64,000 bases of DNA from Erysipelotrichaceae bacterium (GCA_017431225.1 JAFRLM010000015.1:16118-80117), one strand, 5' to 3'; numbered from the stretch's first letter, positions 25,793 to 34,776 are shown. The notes: generated by a model not told the origin, from the letters alone. A program made the numbers and translations.

Positions 25793-27093
25793 TCTTCTTC
25801 ATCGGCATCAAAGGAACCGGTATGGCGGCTTTAGCCGCGATGCTGCATGATATCGGCGAGGAAGTCGCCGGCAGTGACCTGAGTGAACACTTCTTTACCG
25901 AAGAGGAACTGATCGCGCGCAATATCCCGATCGTTGATTTCGATCCGGCAAATATCCGCGACAACATGACCGTGATCATCGGCAACGCTTTCCTGGAGGA
26001 TTTCCCGGAAGTCATCGCTGCCCGCTCCAATCCGACCTGCAAATGCTACCGTTACCACGAGTATCTCGGTCTTCTGATGGAGAATTACACCAGTATCGCG
26101 ATCAGCGGTTCCCACGGCAAGACCACGACGACCACGATGGCCAAGGAAGTCGTTTCCCGTTTTCTGCCGACCGGCTATCTGATCGGCGATGGGGAAGGCT
26201 GCCTTTCCAAGGACAGCAAGTATCTGTGTGTTGAGGCGGATGAATTCCGTCATCACTTTCTGAAGTATTATCCCAACTATGCCCTGATCACCAATATCGA
26301 GATCGACCATGTCGACTATTTCAAGGATGAGGAAGATTACTTCAACGCCTATCAGGAATACGTCAAACAGGTCAAGGACATTGTCTTCTATAACGGTGAT
26401 GATCCGTGGTGCCGGAAACTGCAGATCCCCTGTGAGAATTACTCCTTCGGTTTTGCACCGGAGAACGATTTCCATCCGGTCGATCTGAAAGATGAGATCG
26501 AATCCGCGTCTTTCGCGTTCTATTTCCGCGATAAGAAGATCGCTGATTATACATTGCCTTTCTCTGAGAAACATCTTCTTTATGATGCAATGGCTGTGCT
26601 TTCGCTGTCCTACATGCTGGCGTTTGACCCGCTCGTCGTTGAGCAGGCTTTCAGTGCCTACAGCAGCCCGAAGCGCCGTTTCAAAGTCGAGAAGGTCGGC
26701 AATACCGTATTCATCGATGACTACGCACATCATCCGACTGAGGTAAAGGTCACTCTGGAGACTGCCAGACACCGTTACCCGGACAAGGAGATCGTTGCTG
26801 TCTTTAAACCGCACCGCGCCAGCCGGGTACTCTATTTTGCCCAGGATTTCCGCGATGCCCTGAACCTGGCCGACAAGGTCTATCTGCTCGATTTCACCAG
26901 TATCGATGACAAGCAGGATGGTACCGATATCGACATCCATTACCTGGCGAACGGCTTTGAAAAAGCAGTCGTTCTCAGCGAGGATGAGAAGGGTGTGAAA
27001 CAGCTCGCATCCCACAAAGATGCCTGCTTCGTGTTCATGTCCAGTAAGGATATTTACCATCTGGCGCAGAAAGTTAAGGATTTATTGAAATAA
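25789..27093 (+). CDS. murC: UDP-N-acetylmuramate-L-alanine ligase MurC
   Basis: A 434-residue ATP-dependent ligase adding the first amino acid (L-Ala) to UDP-MurNAc. The N-terminal Rossmann domain begins FFIGIKGTGMAALAAML; the ATP loop is AISGSHGKTTTTTMAKE, and FIDDYAHHPTEVKVTL and AVFKPHRASRV are in the C-terminal domains. AAGGAG lies upstream. It precedes ytxG/ytxH homologues, the Bacillus order. Confidence 0.96.
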   Translation: MIFFIGIKGTGMAALAAMLHDIGEEVAGSDLSEHFFTEEELIARNIPIVDFDPANIRDNMTVIIGNAFLEDFPEVIAARSNPTCKCYRYHEYLGLLMENYTSIAISGSHGKTTTTTMAKEVVSRFLPTGYLIGDGEGCLSKDSKYLCVEADEFRHHFLKYYPNYALITNIEIDHVDYFKDEEDYFNAYQEYVKQVKDIVFYNGDDPWCRKLQIPCENYSFGFAPENDFHPVDLKDEIESASFAFYFRDKKIADYTLPFSEKHLLYDAMAVLSLSYMLAFDPLVVEQAFSAYSSPKRRFKVEKVGNTVFIDDYAHHPTEVKVTLETARHRYPDKEIVAVFKPHRASRVLYFAQDFRDALNLADKVYLLDFTSIDDKQDGTDIDIHYLANGFEKAVVLSEDEKGVKQLASHKDACFVFMSSKDIYHLAQKVKDLLK

Positions 27094-27102
27094 TATAGCA
27101 AA

Positions 27103-27116
27103 TGTAACCCTTTACA
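27103..27116. promoter_or_regulatory. cre-like palindrome upstream of the operon containing ccpA
   Basis: TGTAACCCTTTACA matches the CcpA site consensus TGWAANCGNTNWCA at 13 of 14 positions; the central G is C. It is embedded in the perfect repeat AATGTAA-CCCT-TTACATT (27101-27118) and touches the -35. Autoregulation by CcpA is inferred. Confidence 0.5.
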
Positions 27117-27145
27117 TTGAAAATTATTTTCATTTCATCTAAAAT
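27117..27145 (+). promoter_or_regulatory. Promoter of ytxG-ytxH-ccpA
   Basis: TTGAAA (27117-27122), 17 bases, TAAAAT (27140-27145). Leader about 18 bases with GAGAGG before the ATG. Confidence 0.8.
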
Positions 27146-27169
27146 ATAGACAAGAAAGAGAGGTCAAAT

Positions 27170-27592
27170 ATGGACGCATTTTTAATCGCGAGCGGTGATT
27201 TGGCCAGTTTATTATTGCCTATCGCTGGTTTAGTGGCATTGATCTGCCTGATCGTTTTTCTCATCCGTTTAACGAAGCTTTTGAAACAGATCGGAGATAC
27301 TCTGGGGAAGACTCATACCACTATCGACCTGGTCGATCAGAGCATCACCAAATTACAGTCACCTTTAGATACAGTTGTTAAAGTTTCCGGCGGTGTAGAC
27401 AGGACCTATGATGCCGGAGTAAAAGCCATGGGCGATATGAAGGATTATGTCGCCAAAAACAAGGATGCCATCAAAGTCAAGGCGGATGAGATGATCGGCA
27501 AAGCCGATGCCATGATCGAGAAGGTCAAGAATACCGCCAAGAAGGAACCGGTCGTCAAGGAACCCGGTCCGGAAGACATCATCGGAGAGTGA
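27170..27592 (+). CDS. ytxG: YtxG-like DUF948 membrane protein
   Basis: 140 residues: one N-terminal transmembrane helix (about 10-35, LLPIAGLVALICLIVFLIRL), then an amphipathic, likely coiled-coil segment (LLKQIGDTLGKTHTTIDLVDQSI) and a Lys-rich tail. This is the DUF948 architecture. In Bacillus ytxG sits between murC and ytxH next to ccpA, exactly as here. Function is unclear; general-stress expression is known in Bacillus. Confidence 0.82.
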   Translation: MDAFLIASGDLASLLLPIAGLVALICLIVFLIRLTKLLKQIGDTLGKTHTTIDLVDQSITKLQSPLDTVVKVSGGVDRTYDAGVKAMGDMKDYVAKNKDAIKVKADEMIGKADAMIEKVKNTAKKEPVVKEPGPEDIIGE

Positions 27593-27594
27593 CC

Positions 27595-28317
27595 ATGACA
27601 GAAGAAGAAAAGAAAGCACTGGAACAGGAAGTCGAAGAGACGATCAGTGAAATGAAGGATCGCGCTGCCGGACTTATGAAGACGGCGGAAGAGATCACGG
27701 ATCTTGAAGTCGGCGCCAAAGCGCGCGAACTCGCCGAAAAAGTCAGCGAAAGCTTTGCGAAGACTTCTGTCAAACTGACCGACAGTCTGCAGACAGCAGC
27801 CGATTCGGATCAGGTGAAGAAGACGATCGAATATGTCCGCTCCAAGACAGATGAGATCAGCGGCTACGCATCGGAAAAACTGGAAGAGCTGAAGAAGAGC
27901 GATATCGTTCTTGTCAATCACACATACGAGCCGAAGAACGGAACAGTCAAAGAGACTGCTCTGAAGGTCGGCGAAAAGATCAACGAGAGCCTTGACCAGC
28001 TTAAAAACTCGGAAGCTTACAAACGTGTTAACGAGGGCTTCGATCAGCTTAGAAATTCGAATGCATATAAACGTGTCAACGAAGGTTTCGATAACCTGAA
28101 GAAGACCGATTCCTATAAACGGGTCGCGGATAAGGTGACGGATGTTACCGGTTCTGCCCGTGAGGCGTTCGTGGAATTCGCGGAAAAGAACGATCTGGAC
28201 ACAAAGATCGACCGCGTTAAGGACACGACCATTGAATTAGCCGAAAAAGGCGTCAGCGCCCTGAAACGCTGGCTGAGACCGGAACTGTACGGCAAGAATA
28301 AAGAGGAAAAGAAATGA
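27595..28317 (+). CDS. YtxH-like helical protein with internal repeats
   Basis: 240 residues from the ATG at 27595, two bases after the ytxG stop with GGAGAG before it. The protein is highly charged and almost wholly helical, with Ala/Lys/Glu periodicity suggesting coiled coils. Residues of about 136-183 hold three 16-residue repeats of the form (K/R)NSxAYKRVNEGFDxL. Unlike Bacillus YtxH it has no obvious N-terminal membrane helix, so the label rests mainly on position. The stop overlaps ccpA by 4 bases. Confidence 0.6.
   Translation: MTEEEKKALEQEVEETISEMKDRAAGLMKTAEEITDLEVGAKARELAEKVSESFAKTSVKLTDSLQTAADSDQVKKTIEYVRSKTDEISGYASEKLEELKKSDIVLVNHTYEPKNGTVKETALKVGEKINESLDQLKNSEAYKRVNEGFDQLRNSNAYKRVNEGFDNLKKTDSYKRVADKVTDVTGSAREAFVEFAEKNDLDTKIDRVKDTTIELAEKGVSALKRWLRPELYGKNKEEKK
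28000..28131 (+). repeat. Tandem 48-base repeats inside the ytxH-like gene
   Basis: Two full 48-base units (28000-28047 and 28048-28095) and a third, diverged one (28096-28131) encode AYKRVNEGFD-type repeats. Amino acids are better conserved than third codon positions, so the duplication is not recent. Confidence 0.8.
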
Positions 28318-29309
28318 AGAGAGTGACCATCTATGACGTTGCCAAAGAAGCGGGCGTTTCCCTGGCAACGGTATCACGGGTGATCAATGATTCCACGGTT
28401 GTTAAGTCGGCCACGAAACAGAAGGTAGAAGACGCGATCATGCGCCTCGGTTATAAACCGAACGCGATCGCTCAGGGACTGGCTCTGCAGAAAACGACCA
28501 TGATCGGTTTGATCGTGCCGGATACGAGCTTCAGCTATACAGGACAGATCATCAACGGTTTGCTTGATGTCTCCAAGATCTACAATTACAGCGTCGTACT
28601 GCACACGATCACGGAAGGGATCTCGGATGTCGATAAGATCATCGATGTCATCATCAAGTCCCGTGTCGACGGCGTGATCATTTGTTCCGATAAGATCCGC
28701 AGCGAAGAGATCAATCTTTTAAGCGACTACAACATCCCGATCGTTGTCATCGGAAACAAGATCTCCGCTTCCCGCATCTGTTCTGTTTACGTGGATTTTG
28801 AAAACGCGATCTATGAACTGACGAACAGTTATCTGAAGAAGGGCAAAAAGGATATCGTTATCCTGGAAGACCGCAAGAACCGTTCGACATCCAAACAGCT
28901 TGTCAGCGGCGCGGAAAAAGCTTTTGCCGAGAACGGCCTGACCTTTAACGGTTTTGTGCCGATCCCGAAGGAAGAGCGCTCCAGTTACCGTTTCCTGTCA
29001 CACTATTTCAAAGATCATAAACATGAACTCGTGATCGTGAACCGTGACTCTCAGGCATTCGCCGCACTGAATGCCGCCAGAGAAAACGGTATCTCTGTTC
29101 CGGAAGAAATGGAACTTGTCTGTGTGATCGATACCAAGTATAATTCTATGGTAAGGCCGATGATCTCGGCTTATACCATCCCGTCCTACGATCTCGGTGC
29201 CGTCGGCATGCGTCTGATGACCAAGATGCTGGAGAACGGGAGCGTCGAGGACAAGGAGAAGTGCCTGACATATCTCTTTGTCGAAAGACAGACAACATTA
29301 AAGGACTGA
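28314..29309 (+). CDS. ccpA: LacI-family catabolite control protein CcpA
   Basis: 331 residues. The N-terminal helix-turn-helix reads VTIYDVAKEAGVSLATVSRVIN and the hinge helix GYKPNAIAQGLALQKTTMIGLIVPD, very close to CcpA. A periplasmic-binding-protein-like domain follows. CcpA with HPr-Ser-P represses or activates carbon genes at cre sites. Identification rests on the DNA-binding domain and on synteny with murC-ytxG-ytxH and tyrS. Two cre-like palindromes occur in this window, one upstream of its own operon. Confidence 0.85.
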   Translation: MKRVTIYDVAKEAGVSLATVSRVINDSTVVKSATKQKVEDAIMRLGYKPNAIAQGLALQKTTMIGLIVPDTSFSYTGQIINGLLDVSKIYNYSVVLHTITEGISDVDKIIDVIIKSRVDGVIICSDKIRSEEINLLSDYNIPIVVIGNKISASRICSVYVDFENAIYELTNSYLKKGKKDIVILEDRKNRSTSKQLVSGAEKAFAENGLTFNGFVPIPKEERSSYRFLSHYFKDHKHELVIVNRDSQAFAALNAARENGISVPEEMELVCVIDTKYNSMVRPMISAYTIPSYDLGAVGMRLMTKMLENGSVEDKEKCLTYLFVERQTTLKD

Positions 29310-29495
29310 GAAAAGAAAGAGTAGCTTCGTAACGATGCACAGAGAGCTCCCGGTCGCTGAAAGGGAGTCATCTGAAGAGGTGAATACAGCTTTGAGTCTC
29401 TTATCAGAAAAGGTAAGACGTTCCCCGCGTTAAGGGATAAGTAAGAAATAAAGGTGGGACCTCGCGAAAGCGACCTTGGTTCTGCCTTTTTTATG
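29310..29495 (+). promoter_or_regulatory. T-box riboswitch, tyrosine type
   Basis: The leader of tyrS. Stem I pairs AAAG (29317-29320) with CTTT (29390-29393) and CTTC (29325-29328 region) with GAAG (29374-29377); the loop between them holds GAATACAG, with tyrosine codon TAC at 29385-29387. The T-box AGGTGGGACCTCGCG lies at 29452-29466. The terminator arm GCGACCTTGGTTC then leads into TGCCTTTTTT. The leader begins at the ccpA stop; I could not identify a convincing separate promoter. Confidence 0.92.
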
Positions 29496-29508
29496 GAGGA
29501 ATTGAAGT

Positions 29509-30735
29509 ATGGGTATCTATGAAGAACTGGAATGGCGCGGACTGATCAAAGACGTTTCCTCGCCGGATCTGCGTGAAAAACTGAATGCCGGAGGCATGAA
29601 ATTCTATATCGGAACCGACCCGACAGGCGACAGCCTGCATATCGGTCATTTTTCCTCGTTCCTGATCAGCCGCCGTCTGAAGGCTGCCGGACATCATCCG
29701 ATCCTGCTCGTTGGCGGTGGTACCGGTCTCATCGGCGATCCGAAACCGGACGCGGAAAGACCGATGATCACTTATGAGGAAGTTGCGCACAACGTTGAAT
29801 GCCTGCGCAATCAGGCGGAAAGCATCTTCGGTTTTGAAGTCGTCAACAACTATGAATGGCTGAAAGACATCAAGACGATCGACTTCCTGCGTGACTATGG
29901 TAAATTCTTCAACATCAACTACATGCTGGATAAGGATATCGTCAAGCGCAGACTGGACGAAGGCATCACCTATACGGAATTCTCCTACATGCTGCTGCAG
30001 GCTTTGGACTTCTACTATCTGCACGAGACCAGAGGCGTCAACATGCAGGTCGCCGGACAGGACCAGTGGGGCAACATCACTGCCGGTATGGAACTGATCC
30101 GCAAGAAGACAGGCGACGAGGCTTACTGCTTCACGATGCCGCTTCTGACCAAGAGCGACGGCACCAAGTTCGGCAAGAGCAACGGCAAAGCCATTTGGCT
30201 CGATCCGAATAAGACATCCGATTATGAGATGTACCAGTTCTTCCTGAACTCCGAAGACGACAAGGTCATCGACTATCTGAAGTTCCTCACTTTCCTCAGC
30301 AGGGAAGAGATCGAGGCGCTTGAGCTCTCCAATAAGGAAGAACCGCATCTGCGTAAAGCCCATAAGACTCTGGCGCACGAAGTCATCACTTTCCTGCGCG
30401 GGGAAGAAGCATACCAGAGCGCAGTCAAGATCTCCGAGACGCTGTTCTCCGGCAAGATCCGTGAACTGACTCCGCAGCAGCTGACCTCCGCGATCGCCGA
30501 TATGCCGAGCTTTGAAGTCAGCGAAGATCTGCCGCTGGTCGACGCTCTGATCCAGGTCGGCGCCGCATCCTCCAAAAGAGACGCGCGTGAGCTGATCAAG
30601 GGTTCCTCCATCAGCCTGAACGGTGAAAAAGAGACCAACGTCGAGGCGGTCCTGACGATCGACCGCGCGCTGGCCGGAAATCTTTTTATCCTGCGCAAGG
30701 GCAAGAAGAACTACTTCGTGATGAAGAGGGTATAA
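29509..30735 (+). CDS. tyrS: Tyrosyl-tRNA synthetase
   Basis: A 408-residue class I synthetase. The HIGH motif is HIGHFSSF, the KMSKS motif KFGKSN, and the tyrosine pocket includes YDxxx-type QVAGQDQWGNI. The C-terminal S4-like tRNA-binding domain (about 340-408) ends VDALIQVGAASSKRDARELIKGSSI. GGAGG precedes the ATG. Confidence 0.97.
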   Translation: MGIYEELEWRGLIKDVSSPDLREKLNAGGMKFYIGTDPTGDSLHIGHFSSFLISRRLKAAGHHPILLVGGGTGLIGDPKPDAERPMITYEEVAHNVECLRNQAESIFGFEVVNNYEWLKDIKTIDFLRDYGKFFNINYMLDKDIVKRRLDEGITYTEFSYMLLQALDFYYLHETRGVNMQVAGQDQWGNITAGMELIRKKTGDEAYCFTMPLLTKSDGTKFGKSNGKAIWLDPNKTSDYEMYQFFLNSEDDKVIDYLKFLTFLSREEIEALELSNKEEPHLRKAHKTLAHEVITFLRGEEAYQSAVKISETLFSGKIRELTPQQLTSAIADMPSFEVSEDLPLVDALIQVGAASSKRDARELIKGSSISLNGEKETNVEAVLTIDRALAGNLFILRKGKKNYFVMKRV

Positions 30736-30747
30736 ATCCCGGGTTTT

Positions 30748-30756
30748 TGGTATAAT
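30748..30756 (+). promoter_or_regulatory. Extended -10 of a leaderless promoter
   Basis: TGGTATAAT, then exactly six bases, then the ATG at 30763. No Shine-Dalgarno and no clear -35. Confidence 0.65.
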
Positions 30757-30762
30757 ACTTTT

Positions 30763-31263
30763 ATGAAACGCCTCATACTCGTGTTTTTTGTGTTGCTGTT
30801 CTGCTTCGGATGCGCGAAGAAACAGGAAGTCCTTCAGGATCCGACAGAGCGCTACTATGCAATGGTCGACTTAGCCAGCACATATGAAGTCTCCGAAACG
30901 AAACCGGAGTATTATGATTTGAGCGGCGAAGTCAGCAAGATCGATGACGGTTACCGTTATTATGTTTTCATCGACAACCCGCGTGTTGCCATGTATGACG
31001 TGGAAGCGATCGCGGTCGTCGAGGGCGTCGATCACAAGAAGACCATGGCTGCCAACGTTGGTATCTTTGAAGAAAAAGAATACAATATGGTCCCGAACCA
31101 GAAAAATATCGATATTGGTTATGTCGGGGGTATCGCGATCAGCGGAACATGCGCGACCGAAAATGTCAGTCTGAGAGTTCTGATCCGCTGGGAAAATAAC
31201 GGCGGCACTGCTTCCTACAGAGAGTGCTACCGTCTGGAAATCGCTTATGACAGCGAACAATAA
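30763..31263 (+). CDS. Small lipoprotein of unknown function
   Basis: 166 residues with signal MKRLILVFFVLLFCFGC and lipid-modified Cys17, then KKQEV. The mature part is predicted mostly beta (YRYYVFIDNPRVAMYDVEAIAVVEG, NIDIGYVGGIAISGT, SLRVLIRWENNG), suggesting a compact immunoglobulin-like fold. I do not recognise the family. It overlaps the flippase gene by 17 bases and is probably co-transcribed with it. Confidence 0.72.
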   Translation: MKRLILVFFVLLFCFGCAKKQEVLQDPTERYYAMVDLASTYEVSETKPEYYDLSGEVSKIDDGYRYYVFIDNPRVAMYDVEAIAVVEGVDHKKTMAANVGIFEEKEYNMVPNQKNIDIGYVGGIAISGTCATENVSLRVLIRWENNGGTASYRECYRLEIAYDSEQ

Positions 31264-32881
31264 AAAGCAGTCGCTGCTGACCGGGGCTCTGACCGGTTCC
31301 TTTGGTGTTTTCCTTTCCAAGGCACTTGGATTGTTTTATGTCGTGCCGCTGAACTCCTTTGCCGGAGAGCGCAACATGGCATTCTACAGCATCACCTATA
31401 CCTATTACGACCTGCTGCTGAAAGTATGCTCCGCAGGTATTCCTTTCGCGATCGCGGCCATGGTCGCGAAATACGTCAGCCGTGAAGATTATAAGACAGC
31501 CGCCCTGGTCAGAAGGCTCGGTACCTCCCTGATCATGGGGCTTTCTTTTGTTGGTGCCTGTGTGTTCTTCCTCGGTTCCCGGCCGCTGGCGGCCAGAGCT
31601 CTGGGTCATGCGGCAACACCGGAAGACATCGCTTCGCTGCTGACGCTTTTCCGGATCCTGCTTCTGGCGATCGTCTTTGTACCGTTCCTCAGTTCGGTAC
31701 GCGGCTTTTACCAGGGCTTGAAGCGTCTTGATATCTACGCCGCTTCCCAGGTCCTGGAGCAGTTCATCCGTGTCTTCTGCATCGTCGCCTTCGGCTTCCT
31801 GCTGGTCCGGGTGCTGCACTTTGATTCTGTCTACGCGATCTATATGGCGATCTTCGCCGCCGGACTGGCCGCGATCCTAACAGTCGTTTATTTCCTACTG
31901 GCCGCCAAAAAAGAAGGGGAGAACTTCGACAGACTGGTCGCTGCCCAGAACGGGGAAGCGCTGCCGGCTAAGCGGATCTTCAATGAATTGCTTTCGATCG
32001 GTCTGCCCTATGTCGCCGTTTCCTTTATCGGCACTGCCGGACCATTGGTCAACGCCAATTTCTTCGTACCGTACGCGACCCGCGTCGGCATCGATTATGA
32101 TACCGCCATGAAGGCGCTGGGCATCGTGCAGGTCAACTGCAGTAAGATCGCTTCGATCCCGCAGGTCCTGACGCTCGGCTTCAGTGCCGGACTGGTCCCG
32201 TATCTGACGGAATCGCTGGAACAGCAGAATCAGACGCGTCTCCGTGAGCAATTGGCGGATATCTTCAAGACCGTCATCTATATCCTCACGCCGGTCGTTC
32301 TGATCATCGCTTTCTTTGCTTCGGCGATCTACGCGATCATGTATGGCGGCAGAAGCCTTGAGCAGGGTGCCCGTTTACTAGCGTTCTATTCGCTGGTCGC
32401 CTTTACCGACACCGTCGCGCCGATCTTCTCTTCGGTGCTGATCACGCTGCGCTTCCGCCGCAACGCGATCATCTTCCTGATCATCGCGGCTGTCGTCAAG
32501 CTGATCAGCTTCTTTATCTTTGTCTATCTCTTCGGTGAGCTCGGCATGATCTTCTCGACCGCTTTATCGAGCGTCATCGTTATCTTCTTAGGACTGGTGC
32601 TTCTGAAACGCAACTTCCAGTTCAACATCCGTTCCCTGCTGCAGGTCACACTGCGCTCGGTGATCTCCTCGCTCTGCGCGATCCTGCCGGTCCTTCTGCT
32701 GAACCATTTCCTGCCGCTGAACTACGGCAGCCGTCTGCTGTGTCTTGTTCATTTCGGGATCGAGGGCATCGTGATGGTCCTGATCTATGTCGGTGTCTCG
32801 GCGCTGCTTAGAGTCCCGCAGGAAGTCTTCCACATGAAGGATCTCTCAATTAAAAAGATCCTCAGACGTTTCCGTCACTAG
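31247..32881 (+). CDS. MATE/MurJ-like polysaccharide or lipid II flippase
   Basis: 544 residues with about 14 transmembrane helices of the MOP superfamily, closest in pattern to SpoVB/YtgP (MurJ of Bacillus). The N-terminus SLLTGALTGSFGVFLSKALGLFYVVPLN and the segment VPFLSSVRGFYQGLKRL are typical. Such proteins flip lipid-linked cell-wall precursors. No other murJ candidate is in the window, so MurJ is reasonable but not proven. Its stop overlaps the convergent ispH stop. Confidence 0.85.
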   Translation: MTANNKKQSLLTGALTGSFGVFLSKALGLFYVVPLNSFAGERNMAFYSITYTYYDLLLKVCSAGIPFAIAAMVAKYVSREDYKTAALVRRLGTSLIMGLSFVGACVFFLGSRPLAARALGHAATPEDIASLLTLFRILLLAIVFVPFLSSVRGFYQGLKRLDIYAASQVLEQFIRVFCIVAFGFLLVRVLHFDSVYAIYMAIFAAGLAAILTVVYFLLAAKKEGENFDRLVAAQNGEALPAKRIFNELLSIGLPYVAVSFIGTAGPLVNANFFVPYATRVGIDYDTAMKALGIVQVNCSKIASIPQVLTLGFSAGLVPYLTESLEQQNQTRLREQLADIFKTVIYILTPVVLIIAFFASAIYAIMYGGRSLEQGARLLAFYSLVAFTDTVAPIFSSVLITLRFRRNAIIFLIIAAVVKLISFFIFVYLFGELGMIFSTALSSVIVIFLGLVLLKRNFQFNIRSLLQVTLRSVISSLCAILPVLLLNHFLPLNYGSRLLCLVHFGIEGIVMVLIYVGVSALLRVPQEVFHMKDLSIKKILRRFRH

Positions 32882-32889
32882 AGGATCTT
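32855..32889. terminator. Inverted repeat spanning overlapping stops of flippase and ispH genes
   Basis: AAGATCCTC (32855-32863) pairs with GAGGATCTT (32881-32889) over a 17-base loop containing both stop codons. No good T-run follows, so termination is uncertain. Confidence 0.4.
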
Positions 32890-33783
32890 ACTGATCTCAA
32901 CCGATGTTTTTTCCAATATGCCGGTCTCGGCATATTTTTTTAATGTCGCAATCACCTGATCGGTCAGATAGGGCGGGGTGGAGGCGCCGGCTGTTACATA
33001 GACTTTTTCCTTGCCTTTCAGCCAGTCTTCCTGAAGTCCGGAAGCGTCTTCGATCATCACCGCTTCCTTTACGCCGTTTTTCAGGCCGATCTCGCGCAGC
33101 TTGTTGGAATTGTTGGAGCCGGGATCGCCGACGACGATCAGAAGGTCGGCGTCCTTGAGATCGATCACCGCCTGCTGGCGCTGGGTGGTGGCGCTGCAGA
33201 TCTCCTTTTCAAATTCCGCTTCCGGGAAACGTTCCGCGATCGCGGCAAAGAGATCACGGACCTCGAAGAGCGACATCGTCGTCTGGTTGGTGACGAAGAT
33301 CTTTCCTTCCGCTTCGATCTTCGCGATATCCTCTAAGGAATAGACAGGGGAGATCGCTTCGCTGATCGAGAGCACCGCTTCCGCTTCGGGATGTTTCTTC
33401 TTGCCGATGTAGAGGACTTTATAACCTTCCGCGAGTTTCTTTTTGATCAGTTCCTGGGTAGCGATCACATCCTCACAGCTCGCGTCGATCACTTTGAGAC
33501 CTTTATCAAGCGCTTTCTGCTTGATCGCGGCGGAGATGCCGTGAGCGCTGAAGATCACGATCCCTTCCTCGATCTGCTCCAGCATTTCCTCCCGGGAAGC
33601 ACCGCCCTCAAGGGTCTTGATATCATACAATTCTAATGCCTCGGCGACATAGCGGTTATGAACGATCCGTCCCAGGACATAGATCTTTTCGCCGGGATGA
33701 TCCTTTCTCGCTTTCTTCGCCATCATGACAGCGCGGACAACACCTTTGCAGTATCCGCTGGGAATGACTCTTTTGATTTCCAT
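32878..33783 (-). CDS. ispH: 4-hydroxy-3-methylbut-2-enyl diphosphate reductase IspH
   Basis: A 301-residue iron-sulfur enzyme making IPP and DMAPP in the last step of the MEP isoprenoid pathway. Cluster ligands are Cys in SGYCKGVVRA (Cys12), DASCEDV (about Cys97) and EICSATTQRQQA (about Cys195). FSAHGIS supplies a substrate-binding His, and TNQTTMS is conserved. No C-terminal S1 domains are attached. A -10 ends six bases before the ATG. Confidence 0.95.
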   Translation of the reverse strand: MEIKRVIPSGYCKGVVRAVMMAKKARKDHPGEKIYVLGRIVHNRYVAEALELYDIKTLEGGASREEMLEQIEEGIVIFSAHGISAAIKQKALDKGLKVIDASCEDVIATQELIKKKLAEGYKVLYIGKKKHPEAEAVLSISEAISPVYSLEDIAKIEAEGKIFVTNQTTMSLFEVRDLFAAIAERFPEAEFEKEICSATTQRQQAVIDLKDADLLIVVGDPGSNNSNKLREIGLKNGVKEAVMIEDASGLQEDWLKGKEKVYVTAGASTPPYLTDQVIATLKKYAETGILEKTSVEISKIL

Positions 33784-33789
33784 GACCTT

Positions 33790-33795
33790 ATTTTA
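33790..33795 (-). promoter_or_regulatory. Leaderless -10 of ispH
   Basis: TAAAAT on the minus strand, exactly six bases before the ATG at 33783; a TTGTAC lies 19 bases upstream. No Shine-Dalgarno. Confidence 0.6.
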
Positions 33796-33845
33796 TCGTA
33801 GTTGCGGAATTCGTGTACAATAAGTGAATAGGGAGGGTGAGTGTT

Positions 33846-34709
33846 ATGTTGAAATACTTTTCCTTTAGCGATTCCATGCTGGTCCTGGTACTGGCTGCTC
33901 TGATACCGCCGTTTTATCTGCTCATGCGGGTTTACCGTCTGGACCGCATCGAAAAAGAACCGCTGAAACTGCTGTTATTCCTTTTTCTGCTGGGTGTGGT
34001 ATCCACCGTCCCGGCGATCGCGCTTGAGCTCGGTCTCGGGAATCTTCTGGTCAAGATCTTTGATAATGTCCGTCTGACGGATTTTACGGTAAATCTCTAT
34101 TACCTGATCGATAACCTGATCTGTGTGGCGCTGGTCGAGGAAGGACTGAAGTATCTCTTCCTGCGTTTCGCCACCTGGAACAACAAATCCTTCAATTACC
34201 GTTTTGACGGGATCGTCTACGCGATCTTCGTCTCGCTTGGCTTCGCGGCTGCCGAAAACGTTCTCTATGTTACCAGCAACGGCATGAGCAACGCGGTCCT
34301 GCGCGCCCTGACAGCGATCCCCGGCCACTGCATCTTCGGTATCTATATGGGTACCTACTACGGCTGGGCCAAGATGTATGACAGAAGAGGCATGACCGGA
34401 CGCCGGAACTACGAACTGTTCAAGACGCTGGCAGTGCCGACCCTGCTGCACGGCATCTACGATTATTCTCTGACGATCAACAGCGACTACGCGTTCTACG
34501 GTTTCCTGATCTATATCATCGTATTGGACGTCATGGCGCTCAAACATATCCGCCGTTCGGCCAGCCTTGATGAGGATATCACCTATGGCTCTGACACGGA
34601 AGTCGGTGTCCGCATTCCCACGGGCGAGCAGAAGATCGAGAGTCTGGCGGAACTCAAGGAAACGCTCAATCATGCGAAGAAGGACAAGGATCCTTTCTCG
34701 CTCAAGTGA
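33846..34709 (+). CDS. PrsW-family intramembrane metalloprotease
   Basis: 287 residues with about eight transmembrane helices. The PrsW motifs are present: EEGLKYLFLR (EExxK), FDGIVYAIFVSLGFAAAENVLY, the His in AIPGHCIFGIYMG and the late His in PTLLHGIYDYSL. PrsW cleaves anti-sigma factors (RsiW) in Bacillus; the target here is unknown. GGGAGG before the ATG at 33846 supports that start over GTG at 33837. A promoter with TACAAT at 33816-33821 gives a short leader. Confidence 0.88.
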   Translation: MLKYFSFSDSMLVLVLAALIPPFYLLMRVYRLDRIEKEPLKLLLFLFLLGVVSTVPAIALELGLGNLLVKIFDNVRLTDFTVNLYYLIDNLICVALVEEGLKYLFLRFATWNNKSFNYRFDGIVYAIFVSLGFAAAENVLYVTSNGMSNAVLRALTAIPGHCIFGIYMGTYYGWAKMYDRRGMTGRRNYELFKTLAVPTLLHGIYDYSLTINSDYAFYGFLIYIIVLDVMALKHIRRSASLDEDITYGSDTEVGVRIPTGEQKIESLAELKETLNHAKKDKDPFSLK

Positions 34710-34776
34710 GTGATCAAATCAGTTTGTTTTCAAATTGAAGTGTGTTAAATTCAAAATATGTGAAGGAGATTTGTAC

